From Chitinophaga sp. CB10 (GTDB taxonomy: Bacteria > Bacteroidota > Bacteroidia > Chitinophagales > Chitinophagaceae), in assembly GCA_001870995.2 (NCBI GenBank), contig MLAV02000020.1:62001-126000 (forward strand): DNA of 64,000 nt. The letters are read 5' to 3'. Made by a program: the position numbers and the translations under genes. Shown piece after piece: positions 45,601-53,760 of the stretch (position 1 is the stretch's first letter; every line of letters begins with the position of its first letter). Below the pieces are notes generated by a model, which was not told where the DNA came from, searched no databases, and worked only from the letters and a program-made list of their open reading frames with translations.

Positions 45601-45786
45601 TATCGCGGGTTTGCCGGTGGCGGCATCGAGTATCCTGCCGGAAACCGTCTGGTTATGCTTACCGGTAGCTTGTTGTTTTTTGGCGGTGTTATCCGCGGCC
45701 GACTGTGCAGCCGCAGTGACAGTGATCAGCAGCAAAGCCGCGCCACATAATAGTTTTATGCCGTTGTATTTATATTTCTGCTGCAT
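42601..45786 (-). CDS. SusC/RagA-family transporter, atypical plug junction (second pair)
   Basis: A 1061-residue TonB-dependent transporter. The leader ends near TVTAAAQ28, then comes a charged linker and a carboxypeptidase-D-regulatory-like domain (about 47-118, VSGRILDAATGKPAIGVHVSV). Where most SusC proteins have VVVVGYGTQ, this one has QESMVMPVNIIPQRDITSAAQQ (126-147, unaligned). The plug still has LPDELLQGRIAGLNGI, FLRGINSLYATNKPLVVVDN and VLKDASSVYGTKGANGAIIITTSR, and the barrel ends NVTLGIRIGL. The gene starts 2 bp after a Fas1-type lipoprotein gene. It probably imports RG-I fragments; the divergent junction suggests a distinct SusC subgroup. Confidence 0.93.
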   Translation of the reverse strand: MQQKYKYNGIKLLCGAALLLITVTAAAQSAADNTAKKQQATGKHNQTVSGRILDAATGKPAIGVHVSVQDFSAAITDTAGKYKVEVPSYDATILVDGEGYAPRMIALKGRKKVDVRLMDASHSGYQESMVMPVNIIPQRDITSAAQQYNVDGWQQNAALPDELLQGRIAGLNGIRRSGTPGAGATLFLRGINSLYATNKPLVVVDNMIFDTNDYGESVIANYYTNPLSLIDVKDIDNITVLKDASSVYGTKGANGAIIITTSRAADKATHIDFGAYGGFVMAPKGLPVMGASDYRNYLSGILQSKGLTPEQLAAQPFMNDDRFAPGYARYHNSTDWQDKVLDNGFANNFFLKVTGGDNIATYGLSMGYMKNQGIIKGTDLSRYNTRFNANFNFTQRFTGYANLSFAYNQQQLKDQGIADRTSPLFLARIKSPFLQDHEVNDAGVQSPNLADVDILGVGNPTAVIEKMIGANIYYRFQGSFGFKYELGKNWNLNTNVGIVLDKVRENMFVPGIGIVKDTLSNAIAENRMGTQVKRMFTFFNDTWAEYSKRFNADHKIYVRGGVRTQTNKAEQDYALGFNSATDDLTSVQNGVPALRQIGGGMGRWNWINTYLSSDYGFREKLFLSLNVAMDGSSRFGKQAKEGLTFNGSKFPVMPSIGGAWLVSSENFMASSGIDLLKLRASYSVTGNDDIGNYTARQTYVTQNLLGLQGLVRKGIANPELQWETSVKLNGGIDVAIFNERLSLSVDAYKSETKNMLVYEEVQAAGGFEQMLTNAGRMKNTGVDLSLNARIVDKANLKWDLGVNVSKYKNTVISVPGGSFTTDYAGATILTANGQPANLFYGYKTQGVYATSADAAKEQLYAKQTDGSLRAFQAGDIHFVNMNGDNLISADDRTVIGDPNPDYVGGISNRVSWKRFELNALITFSQGNDVFNYTRYRLESMSDASNQLESVNNRWQYEGQQTKMPRATWGDPVGNSRFSDRWIEDGSYLRLRSVSLQYYFPVNRKVIKNAAIYLIGNNLVTLTKYQGYDPEFSSSNSPLAQGIDTGLDPISRNVTLGIRIGL

Positions 45787-45788
45787 AA

Positions 45789-47234
45789 TTAATTGAATGA
45801 AGGTTCAATCCTGATATAATCACATACCACCGGATTAGTGGTGGCGGTGGTATTCGCGGCCGCTGTAAGGAAGATGCTCATGGCGGCTTTATAGCGGTCC
45901 ACCGTAAACTCGCCGAGGTACACTTCCGAATAATTATTAGGCGTTACGGTAATGTACGGCAGCACGGTACTGGTAGCGCTGTCTATCCCCAGCTTCTGGG
46001 TAAAGTTGGTCGTCATCCAGTCGTTTACCGCCACCCAGTAGGCTTTGTATTTCATGCTGGGCACATTGGTAATACGGTAGCCAAGATTGAAACCACTGAT
46101 GCCATGGTTATATACCAGCACATCTTTAAAAGGCACGCCGGCCGGCGTCAGCCTGTCGCGGAAGTAAGTATTGCCGGTCTTGTTGTTGCTGGCGAAGCTG
46201 TAGTTTTCCGCTTCTATATACCACTGTTTGAATTTATTTTTCGGGGAGATATCCACTTTGCCCATTATGAAAATGGTACCGTTACTGGCAGCAATCGTCT
46301 TCTTAATCTGCGCGCCTTCTACGGGTATCTTCACTTTAAATTTGGACAGCACGGTATCGGGAATGTTATCCGCCGTATAGACGCCTTCCGCCGCCAGGTC
46401 CTTCAGCACTTCCCATTTGGCCAGCGAAGCGGTGGTATCCATACCGCCGGTGACGAAGTAAGGGTAGTAGGATTGCGTGGCCGCCTGCCAGGCCGCATCT
46501 TCGAGGATGAATACGGCAAAGCGTTTGGACTCATCCCGCAGGTCGTACACGCGCTGCCAGAAGAGGTTGGTATTGATAGAATCCGTACCGGGCTTGTAAA
46601 TAGGCTTGCCGGTATTAGGGTCCACCCCTATCTGCACGGCATTGGTAGGATCAAATACATTCCTGAAAAGGGACAGCATGTAGGCTTTCTGTTCCGCCGG
46701 GATGCTGCTGTTGCCGGCGATGGTTTCCCAGCAGTTATCCGCCACGGGCAGCAGGCTGCTGATTACGTGGTACACGCCGTTTTTAGCCGGTTTGTTGGCG
46801 CTGGTGATGGCAGCGTTACCCATTACCGCGGCATGCAGCAGGTGATATTTTCCATTCAGCATTTGCAGGTAGGTGGAAGCGGTATCTTCCGCCTTGCTGT
46901 TCCAGGCCTGCAAGGTGATGTAGTTGGAAACAAATTGTTTCAGCTTTGCGGGATCATTTGCCACGCCGGCATCCAGTTTGGCAACGGCGTCGTTATCCGG
47001 CGCAAACACTGTGTACACTTTGGAAGAAGTAAGTACTGTGTCCAGCCCTGATTTTTTCACCAGCTCGGCAAACTTACTGGTGGAAGGCTCCGCAGCGATG
47101 CGCTCCATCAGGGTTTGTTTCAGCGCAGGGTCGTTGACCGTGATGCTGTCTTCCCATTTTTTACAGCTTTGCAGCAGTACTGCACAGCATAGTAAAGGGA
47201 GTAAGGTATATGCGATCGTCTTATATGACATCAT
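45789..47234 (-). CDS. Fas1-domain surface lipoprotein with C-terminal beta-sandwich
   Basis: A 481-residue lipoprotein from MMSYKTIAYTLLPLLCCAVLLQSC; the lipobox fixes the start near 47234 (or 47231), although the frame opens at 47300 inside the upstream gene. One fasciclin-like domain (about residues 30-165) has VYTVFAPDNDAVAKLDAG and YHVISSLLPVADN. The rest includes a second, degenerate Fas1-like segment and a C-terminal part from about 345 with YIEAENYSFASN and an ending VVCDYIRIEPSFN, resembling a carbohydrate-binding beta-sandwich. It sits 2 bp before susC. A surface glycan-binding role is inferred; Fas1 domains otherwise mediate adhesion. Confidence 0.8.
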   Translation of the reverse strand: MMSYKTIAYTLLPLLCCAVLLQSCKKWEDSITVNDPALKQTLMERIAAEPSTSKFAELVKKSGLDTVLTSSKVYTVFAPDNDAVAKLDAGVANDPAKLKQFVSNYITLQAWNSKAEDTASTYLQMLNGKYHLLHAAVMGNAAITSANKPAKNGVYHVISSLLPVADNCWETIAGNSSIPAEQKAYMLSLFRNVFDPTNAVQIGVDPNTGKPIYKPGTDSINTNLFWQRVYDLRDESKRFAVFILEDAAWQAATQSYYPYFVTGGMDTTASLAKWEVLKDLAAEGVYTADNIPDTVLSKFKVKIPVEGAQIKKTIAASNGTIFIMGKVDISPKNKFKQWYIEAENYSFASNNKTGNTYFRDRLTPAGVPFKDVLVYNHGISGFNLGYRITNVPSMKYKAYWVAVNDWMTTNFTQKLGIDSATSTVLPYITVTPNNYSEVYLGEFTVDRYKAAMSIFLTAAANTTATTNPVVCDYIRIEPSFN

Positions 47235-47244
47235 AATTTCTTTT

Positions 47245-48921
47245 TTATTGGAATATTTGGGTACCGTCTGGCTTGAACCTTGGGAATATCTGGTTTTCAT
47301 CCACCGGGATAAAGTGGATCATATCCAGGTAGTTATCGTTTTGCGTACCGTTGATCGGATTGATGCGGATGACCTGGCGGTCGGTGGTGGTGAACTCATA
47401 GGTTCCTACCAGCCTGCCCACCATCTGCGATGCGCTGTTTTCAGTGTACTGTTTGTAACCGATCGCTTCCAGCTCGGCAGCGGTGCCTGTCGGGCGTTTT
47501 ACAACGAAGTTGAACGTGCGCGGCATGAGCGTGCCGTTCACATATACTTCGCAGAGCTGTTGGGAGCTGGTAGACTGGTTACGCGCGGAGTAGCAAATCC
47601 AGATCTTATACTTTCCTTTTACGATCGGCGGCGTGCGCAGCTCCAGGTAGGTAGGGCGGTTCGGTAATCCCAGCGGCATTTTGATCGCATCCTGGTAATT
47701 GCAGTACTGCCCGATGCTCACGGTAGGCCCGTAGTAGTAGGTCAGCACATTGGTGCCGGCCAGTGCGCCCCAGCCCCAGGTGATATCTTTCAACGGCTGA
47801 TCGGCCTCGCTTTGTCTGACAAAATCCTTGGATGATTTCCGGTAGATGGCAGGGAGTTTCAATATCTCTTCAAAAGTGGCCACATCCCAATACACTGCCG
47901 TTGGCTTGCGGTATTTCACCTGGTAGTGCGCCTGGATGGAATGCCATACGCCGTTGGTGGCGGCATTGTCGCTGCCGGCGCGGTCGATGGTCATGCCTTT
48001 TTCGAGCACGCCGTTGAAGACGTTTTCATTTACGACTACATTCTGATTTATAAGTTGAGTGCTGATCACTTCCTGCGGTTGCAGGGTCTGGTGGGATGGG
48101 GAGGTAATAATATCTCCCAAAAACTTAATCCCGCTCAGGATATGATAAGCCATATACATGTGCAGGCTATCATTGGCGCCCGCCGGGTTGCCGGTATGGC
48201 TGTAGCGTGCTTTCAGGTCCGCGAAGGAGAAAATGCCGCTGTCCGCCAGGGCCTTGTTGCTTTCCGCAATCACGGTCATCCAGCGTTTGGAGGTATCCGG
48301 ATTCACGGTATTGAGCAGGTCATAATAACCGGTGGCTTTCATCGCTTCCACGAAAATGCTGTATTCGGGTTTGGCGGCCAGCTCTTCTGCAATGCTTTGC
48401 TTAGCCGGCTCCAACACCTGGTCTATCACGTGGATCATGCCATTGCCCACCCGCACGTTGGAGCGGGTAACGGCGCCCTGCCGGTTGATCAGGTAGCTCG
48501 AACCTCTTTCCCCCGCGGCCACGCCTGTTACCAGGAACTGGCCATACATGGTCGGAACGGGCAGCTTGCCGTCTTTAAACGAAGCGGTGGTCAGGGTATC
48601 GTTGAGGAGATGGAATTTCACCATATCCTGCAGGGTACTGATGTCGGCGGCTTCTACATTGCTGGCCTTGATCTTGCTCAGCCATAATTGCACAGCGCTG
48701 TTGGTTGGTACAAAACAGGTATAGGCGCCATAGGCGTTCAGGAAATCGCTGTAGCCTGCGCGCACCAGCACTTTTTCGAACAGGGAGAAGGAATCCGGAT
48801 GCTGACGCAGGTATCCAACTATATTCACATCCTCCGTAGTACTCTGTTTGAGCGTAGTTTTGGTGCAGGCGGCAAATACACCGCAAATAAGCGCCATCGT
48901 GTAAAACAGTTTCTTGGTCAT
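47245..48921 (-). CDS. Tandem Fas1-domain surface lipoprotein with C-terminal beta-sandwich
   Basis: A 558-residue lipoprotein: MTKKLFYTMALICGVFAAC gives the lipobox at Cys19. Two fasciclin-like domains are visible. The first (about 35-170) has SLFEKVLVRAGYSDFLNAYGAYTCFVPTNSAV and NGMIHVIDQVLEP; the second (about 180-345) has YSIFVEAMKATGYYDLL and GVWHSIQAH. A C-terminal part (about 420-558) has KGKYKIWICYSARNQSTS and NDNYLDMIHFIPVDE, like a carbohydrate-binding beta-sandwich. It is a neighbour and probable paralogue of the following Fas1 gene (10 bp) and lies 14 bp after susD. It is best read as a SusE/F-like surface glycan-binding component; this is inference. Confidence 0.82.
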   Translation of the reverse strand: MTKKLFYTMALICGVFAACTKTTLKQSTTEDVNIVGYLRQHPDSFSLFEKVLVRAGYSDFLNAYGAYTCFVPTNSAVQLWLSKIKASNVEAADISTLQDMVKFHLLNDTLTTASFKDGKLPVPTMYGQFLVTGVAAGERGSSYLINRQGAVTRSNVRVGNGMIHVIDQVLEPAKQSIAEELAAKPEYSIFVEAMKATGYYDLLNTVNPDTSKRWMTVIAESNKALADSGIFSFADLKARYSHTGNPAGANDSLHMYMAYHILSGIKFLGDIITSPSHQTLQPQEVISTQLINQNVVVNENVFNGVLEKGMTIDRAGSDNAATNGVWHSIQAHYQVKYRKPTAVYWDVATFEEILKLPAIYRKSSKDFVRQSEADQPLKDITWGWGALAGTNVLTYYYGPTVSIGQYCNYQDAIKMPLGLPNRPTYLELRTPPIVKGKYKIWICYSARNQSTSSQQLCEVYVNGTLMPRTFNFVVKRPTGTAAELEAIGYKQYTENSASQMVGRLVGTYEFTTTDRQVIRINPINGTQNDNYLDMIHFIPVDENQIFPRFKPDGTQIFQ

Positions 48922-48935
48922 AACGTGCGGTTGAA

Positions 48936-50435
48936 TTATTTATAGAATGGATTCTGCACGAGCAGCTTGTTCGTCTGTAATTCGTATAGGTAAATCGGCA
49001 TAAAAAGGCTGTTCCTGTCTCTTAACTTACCAAAGGCCGACTGCTGCATATCCGGTGGAATACTCTTGGATGCGGCATTGATCAGGTAGCGCAACCCGGC
49101 GAAGTTGTTACGTTTCGCGTTTCTAACGAGGTCGTACCAGCGTTTGCCTTCAAAGGCAAACTCCCTGGCGCGTTCCTGCAGGATGAAGTCCTCCATGCTG
49201 GATTTGCTGGTGCTGTCCATCGCATCGCCGAAGTCGAGCGCGGTAGCCCGCTCCCGGATGGTTTTCACAATACGGGAAGCTTCCAGCGGCTGATCCAGCT
49301 GGTTGATGGCTTCGGCTTTCATCAGCAGGATGTCCGCATAGCGGTAAAATATCCAGTGCGCGAATGATTGGTCGGCCGTACGCATCGCCGTACCTGCATC
49401 ATTTGCGCCGATGTATTTCCAGATGGTGCCATCTTCCGCACGCAGCGCCATGCCATCTCCGCGCTTATCCTTCTGCGGGATGGTATTGACCAGGTCCACG
49501 CCGTACACTTCCTCCATGAGGTGCGAGGCAGCGCCCCAGCGGCGGGAGTTGGAAGCAAAGATGTTAAAGAAGGGATTCAGTTTTTGTGCATCGTACTGCA
49601 ATTCAAATATGCTCTCCACGGAATTGCCTGTCCAGAACAAGGCATTGAACAGCGAGTTTTCCTGGCTGACCAGTCCGTACCGGCCGGAGGCAATTACTTT
49701 ATCGCATTCGGCGGCGCACTCGGCATATTTCTCCATCCACAGGTAAGTATCCGCAAGGATGGCGCAGGCAGTGTATTTCGTAGCGCGGCCACGATCCACA
49801 GCGCTGTTGCCATAGCTATCCGGCAGCAGGTTCTCCGCCGCTTTCAGGTCGGAAACGATCTGGTTCAGGATGTCTTCCGATGGGCTCTTCGCCATGGACG
49901 ACAGGTCGTTGTCGCTCAGCGTAGGTTCCAGTTTCAGGGGCACCTGGTCAAAGGTGCGCACCAGGTAAAAGTACATCAGTCCGCGGATCGTAAGCGCCTC
50001 TCCCACTGCGCGGTTGAGCATATCCTGGGTAAAGGTGTTATCCTCATTCAGCACATTGGGCGCCAGCTTGATAACGGTATTGCAATAGTTGATGGTTTCG
50101 TAAAATGTTCTCCAATTGGCGAAAGTATTTGTAGGCAGGATATTCATGTTGACCATATCCGTTTCATTGGCGGATATCCTGAATCCCGGCGTTACCATAT
50201 CCGCCCGGGCTTCGCCCCATACGAAGAGGTACTCCGGCATGGCGAGCGTTTTGCCGGAAGTATTATCCAGCATACTGGCGTAGATGCCGGTAACGGCGGC
50301 GGCCACCTGTTCTTTCGTTTTCCAGAAATCTTCCCGCACCAGGCCGTCCTGTGGTTTCAGTTCCAGCCATTTATTACAGGATGCGGTACCTGCCAGTACA
50401 ACGATGGTGGAAATATATATCAGCAACTGCTTCAT
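48936..50435 (-). CDS. SusD/RagB-family lipoprotein (RG-I locus, first pair)
   Basis: A 499-residue lipoprotein. MKQLLIYISTIVVLAGTASC fixes the start at 50435 with the lipobox at Cys20, followed by NKWLELKPQDGLVREDFWKTKEQVAAAVTGIYASM, a clear SusD start. The frame opens at 50459, which would overlap the upstream stop. LTIRGLMYFYLVRTFDQVPL and WIFYRYADILLMKAEAINQLDQP are the conserved helices, and EFAFEGKRWYDLVRNAKRNNF is the classic SusD C-terminal block. It is paired with the SusC encoded 20 bp upstream and precedes two Fas1-type genes. Confidence 0.95.
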   Translation of the reverse strand: MKQLLIYISTIVVLAGTASCNKWLELKPQDGLVREDFWKTKEQVAAAVTGIYASMLDNTSGKTLAMPEYLFVWGEARADMVTPGFRISANETDMVNMNILPTNTFANWRTFYETINYCNTVIKLAPNVLNEDNTFTQDMLNRAVGEALTIRGLMYFYLVRTFDQVPLKLEPTLSDNDLSSMAKSPSEDILNQIVSDLKAAENLLPDSYGNSAVDRGRATKYTACAILADTYLWMEKYAECAAECDKVIASGRYGLVSQENSLFNALFWTGNSVESIFELQYDAQKLNPFFNIFASNSRRWGAASHLMEEVYGVDLVNTIPQKDKRGDGMALRAEDGTIWKYIGANDAGTAMRTADQSFAHWIFYRYADILLMKAEAINQLDQPLEASRIVKTIRERATALDFGDAMDSTSKSSMEDFILQERAREFAFEGKRWYDLVRNAKRNNFAGLRYLINAASKSIPPDMQQSAFGKLRDRNSLFMPIYLYELQTNKLLVQNPFYK

Positions 50436-50455
50436 ATCGCATATCTTTTTTAGGA

Positions 50456-53400
50456 TCAAAAGTTGGCCATCAAACCGAGCACATAGTTCTTGGATGGCGG
50501 CGTCATGGAGTTGTCGGTAGCGACGCGGAATGGATCAGATCCGATAGGCGACACTTCCGGGTCCTGGCCGGTGTATTTCGTAAGGGTGAAGAGGTTCTCC
50601 GCGGTAAAGTACACGTTGAGTGACTTCATCTTCAATTTCTTCAGCTGTTTGCTGTCAAACGTATAGCGCACGGTAAACTGCCTGAAACGCAGGTACGATG
50701 CATCTTCCACATACCTGTCGCTACCCAGCCAGTTGTAGGCGCCACCGATCACCGCGCGCGGCATATCGGTCACATCGCCTTCTTTGCGCCACCTGCGCAG
50801 TACGGCCGTACTCTGGTTGTCGAACCGGTACATGTTGGTCGTATTCATCTTCGTGGCGTTCACGATATCGTAATTCAAACGGAAGTTGAAAAAGGTGGAG
50901 ATGTTGATTTTGCCTTTCCAGTTTACAGATGGTCCGAAACCACCGTTGAGCTTAGGGTTGCTGTTACCCAGGTACACCACGTCCATATAGTTGATGTTGC
51001 CATCATGGTTGATGTCCTCATAGATCGCGTCGCCCGGCTGGAACACGTAATCCACCGTTGGGTAGTTGAACCGCATCCGCACCACTTCCCCGTTGGGCCC
51101 GATGATAGGCTTTCCGGATTCGCCCCGGGCAACAGTCGCTTCCTTATCTGCATAAACGCCTTTGTAACGATAGCCGTAGAAGGAGCCGAAAGGATTATCC
51201 ACCTGCAGCAGGCTCATATAGCTGCCGAGCGCTGTTACATCCCCTTTGCTGCTGGGATAGAACTCGGAGATACTGCGGATGATATTTTCGTTTTTAGCCA
51301 GGTTCAGGTCAAATCTGACCGTCCAGTCTTTAGACTTGTAAGGGGTGGTGAAGACGGCAATTTCCCAACCCTGGTTATCCATCGTACCCACGTTCATATT
51401 CACAGCGGTATAGCCATTTTGGGAAGCTACCTGCAGGTTAGGCATGTACATATCTTTCGTGCGCTTGCGGTACACCTCCGCATCCAGGCGGAAGCGGCCT
51501 TTGAGGAAGGAGGCGTTTACCCCCAGGTTACCGATGCTAACTGTTTGCCAGCGCAGGTTCTGTAATTCCATGGAAGAGGGATAAATAGCGCTTTCCCCCA
51601 TATAACTCCATCCCACGGTGGAATAGCGGTTGTAGAAACCGTAGTCCATAGAGGGCGACTGCCCTGCCAGACCATAGGAAGCACGGAAGCTCAGGTCATC
51701 CAGTTTCTTGTTATAGCGTTGCATGAATTTCTCTCCGGATAAACGCCAGCGGGCGCCCACTGAAGGAAAGTAGCCGTAGCGGTATTGCGGGCCAAAACGG
51801 GAGCTGCCATCCATGCGAATGGTACCCATGAGCATGTAGCGGTCGTCCCAGCCGTATTGCGCAGTGAGCGCCGCGCCGATGCTGCGGGTCTGGGAAGTGG
51901 TGTTCACCGCTTTCAACTCCTCGTTTTGCGTACGGCCGCCGGCGGAAGGATCTACCAGCAGCGAAGAAGCCGTATTGGAGATCATTACTTCCTGGTTGAC
52001 GTTCCTGCCGTCATCGGTGATGATATTCAGGAAGCCGGAGAATTCATGTTTTTCATTTTTAAAGCGGGGCGTGTACTCCATGGTGAGTTTGGAGGTGACG
52101 CCAAAGAGATCGATGTCCCCGTCGTAGGCGCGGTTAACCACCGTTTCCGTATAGGGGCGGCCGGTAGCGATCTGCGGCAGGAAGCTGGTATTTTTGGTAT
52201 TGTAAATATCGAACTGTACATCCACGATAGCGCGCAGGACATCCTGCAGGATATTGTACTGCATCTGGAAGCGCGGCACCACGCGCTCGCCGAGTACGCC
52301 GTATTTTGCCTCCTTCGCCATGGCAACGGGGTTGTATATACGGGAATACTGGCCCTGCACGTTGGATGCGGGGGAGAAATAGTTAGGCGTGATATTACCC
52401 TGCTCATCATATTCAAACACGCTCATGTTCGGCATCTTCAGGTAGGCAACGCCCCTGATGGCGCCATCGGAGCTGCTCATATAGTTGCGGCTCTGGTCCG
52501 TATGCGTGTAGGCAATGCTGGTGAAGATTTTTATTTTTTCAGAGATGTAATAGTCCAGGTTGATACGCGTGTTCAGGCGCTGCAGGCTGGTACCAATGGT
52601 CGTACCGGTTTGGTTAAAGAAGCCTACGGAGGCATAGTACCGGGCCTTTTCACCTCCGCCGTTCATGCTGATGGTATGATCCTGAATATATCCCGTCCTG
52701 GAAATCGCATCGATCCAGTTGGTGTTGTTGCTATAGTTCTTATACCAGTAAGGATCGTTTACATCGTAGTTAAATTCCCTTACGGAGGTAGTATTCAGCG
52801 CGGTACCCTGCAGGTTGATGTAAGCTTCGGGGATCAGGGTGGAGTACTGATCACCGTTGAGCATAGGGATGGGGTCCGGCAGTTTGGACATGGTGCCTTT
52901 GAACGAGTAGGTAATGGAAGGCTTGCCGATGCCGCCGCGTTTGGTGGTGATCACCAGTACCCCGTTTGCTGCGCGGGCGCCCCAGATGGCGGTGGCCGCG
53001 GCATCTTTCAGTACGGAGATGTCCTTGATGTCCGCCGGCGCAATGTTCAGTAACTGTGCGTAGCCCTGTTCATCCGCGCTGCCGAAGTTGAAATCGCTCG
53101 GTATTTCCGTTTGATAAGGCATACCATCCACGATGATCAGCGGGTTGCTGTTGCCGCTGAGGGACGATACCCCACGGATACGGATACTCATGGCAGCGCC
53201 GGGATCGCCGCTGCTGGCCGTGATGTCCACCCCGCTCAAACGGCCCTGCAGGGCCTGATCGATACTGGATGCCGGCATTTCTTCCAGCTCCTTCGCATCG
53301 ATTTTGGAAATAGCCATGGTAGATTTCCTGTCCGGAATGCTCACCATACCGTTGGAGGTAGTAGCCCTGGCGGATACGCTGAACTCTTTCAGATCAGTGG

Positions 53401-53737
53401 AGCCGGAGCCCAGCTGGATGTTGATGGTCGTGCGGCCGTTGATGGCATCGCTGAAAGTAGCGTAACCGATGAAAGAGGCCGTGATACGGTTTCTCAGGCT
53501 GGTGGCCTTGAGGGCGTACTGGCCGTTAAGGTCGGTAGTGGTGCCTTTCAGCACGCGGCCATCTGCGTCCACTTCCATGATCGTTACGCCAATCAATGCT
53601 TCTTTAGTGCGTTTATCTGTTACCTTTCCTTTTATAAGTATGGAGGTAGCCGCAGTAGCCGGGGCCTGTGCCGCAGCGCTTCCTGTAAGGAACAGCACTG
53701 CGCACAATAAGGGGAGAATTGTAAATAGTTTTCGCAT
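50456..53737 (-). CDS. SusC/RagA-family transporter, atypical plug junction (first pair)
   Basis: A 1093-residue TonB-dependent transporter. The signal peptide ends near SAAAQ24. A carboxypeptidase-D-regulatory-like domain (about 34-108, IKGKVTDKRTKEALIGVTI) is followed by TDLKEFSVSARATTSNGMV (114-132) where the usual NEVVVVGYG would be. The plug has SSIDQALQGRLSGVDI, IRIRGVSSLSGNSNPLIIVDG and VLKDAAATAIWGARAANGVLVITTKRG; the barrel ends NYVLGLMANF with a terminal Phe. Its gene is preceded by a multi-Fas1 lipoprotein gene (23 bp) and followed by susD. It is predicted to import rhamnogalacturonan oligosaccharides. Confidence 0.94.
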   Translation of the reverse strand: MRKLFTILPLLCAVLFLTGSAAAQAPATAATSILIKGKVTDKRTKEALIGVTIMEVDADGRVLKGTTTDLNGQYALKATSLRNRITASFIGYATFSDAINGRTTINIQLGSGSTDLKEFSVSARATTSNGMVSIPDRKSTMAISKIDAKELEEMPASSIDQALQGRLSGVDITASSGDPGAAMSIRIRGVSSLSGNSNPLIIVDGMPYQTEIPSDFNFGSADEQGYAQLLNIAPADIKDISVLKDAAATAIWGARAANGVLVITTKRGGIGKPSITYSFKGTMSKLPDPIPMLNGDQYSTLIPEAYINLQGTALNTTSVREFNYDVNDPYWYKNYSNNTNWIDAISRTGYIQDHTISMNGGGEKARYYASVGFFNQTGTTIGTSLQRLNTRINLDYYISEKIKIFTSIAYTHTDQSRNYMSSSDGAIRGVAYLKMPNMSVFEYDEQGNITPNYFSPASNVQGQYSRIYNPVAMAKEAKYGVLGERVVPRFQMQYNILQDVLRAIVDVQFDIYNTKNTSFLPQIATGRPYTETVVNRAYDGDIDLFGVTSKLTMEYTPRFKNEKHEFSGFLNIITDDGRNVNQEVMISNTASSLLVDPSAGGRTQNEELKAVNTTSQTRSIGAALTAQYGWDDRYMLMGTIRMDGSSRFGPQYRYGYFPSVGARWRLSGEKFMQRYNKKLDDLSFRASYGLAGQSPSMDYGFYNRYSTVGWSYMGESAIYPSSMELQNLRWQTVSIGNLGVNASFLKGRFRLDAEVYRKRTKDMYMPNLQVASQNGYTAVNMNVGTMDNQGWEIAVFTTPYKSKDWTVRFDLNLAKNENIIRSISEFYPSSKGDVTALGSYMSLLQVDNPFGSFYGYRYKGVYADKEATVARGESGKPIIGPNGEVVRMRFNYPTVDYVFQPGDAIYEDINHDGNINYMDVVYLGNSNPKLNGGFGPSVNWKGKINISTFFNFRLNYDIVNATKMNTTNMYRFDNQSTAVLRRWRKEGDVTDMPRAVIGGAYNWLGSDRYVEDASYLRFRQFTVRYTFDSKQLKKLKMKSLNVYFTAENLFTLTKYTGQDPEVSPIGSDPFRVATDNSMTPPSKNYVLGLMANF

Positions 53738-53760
53738 ACTAAACTGGTATTGGGAACAGA

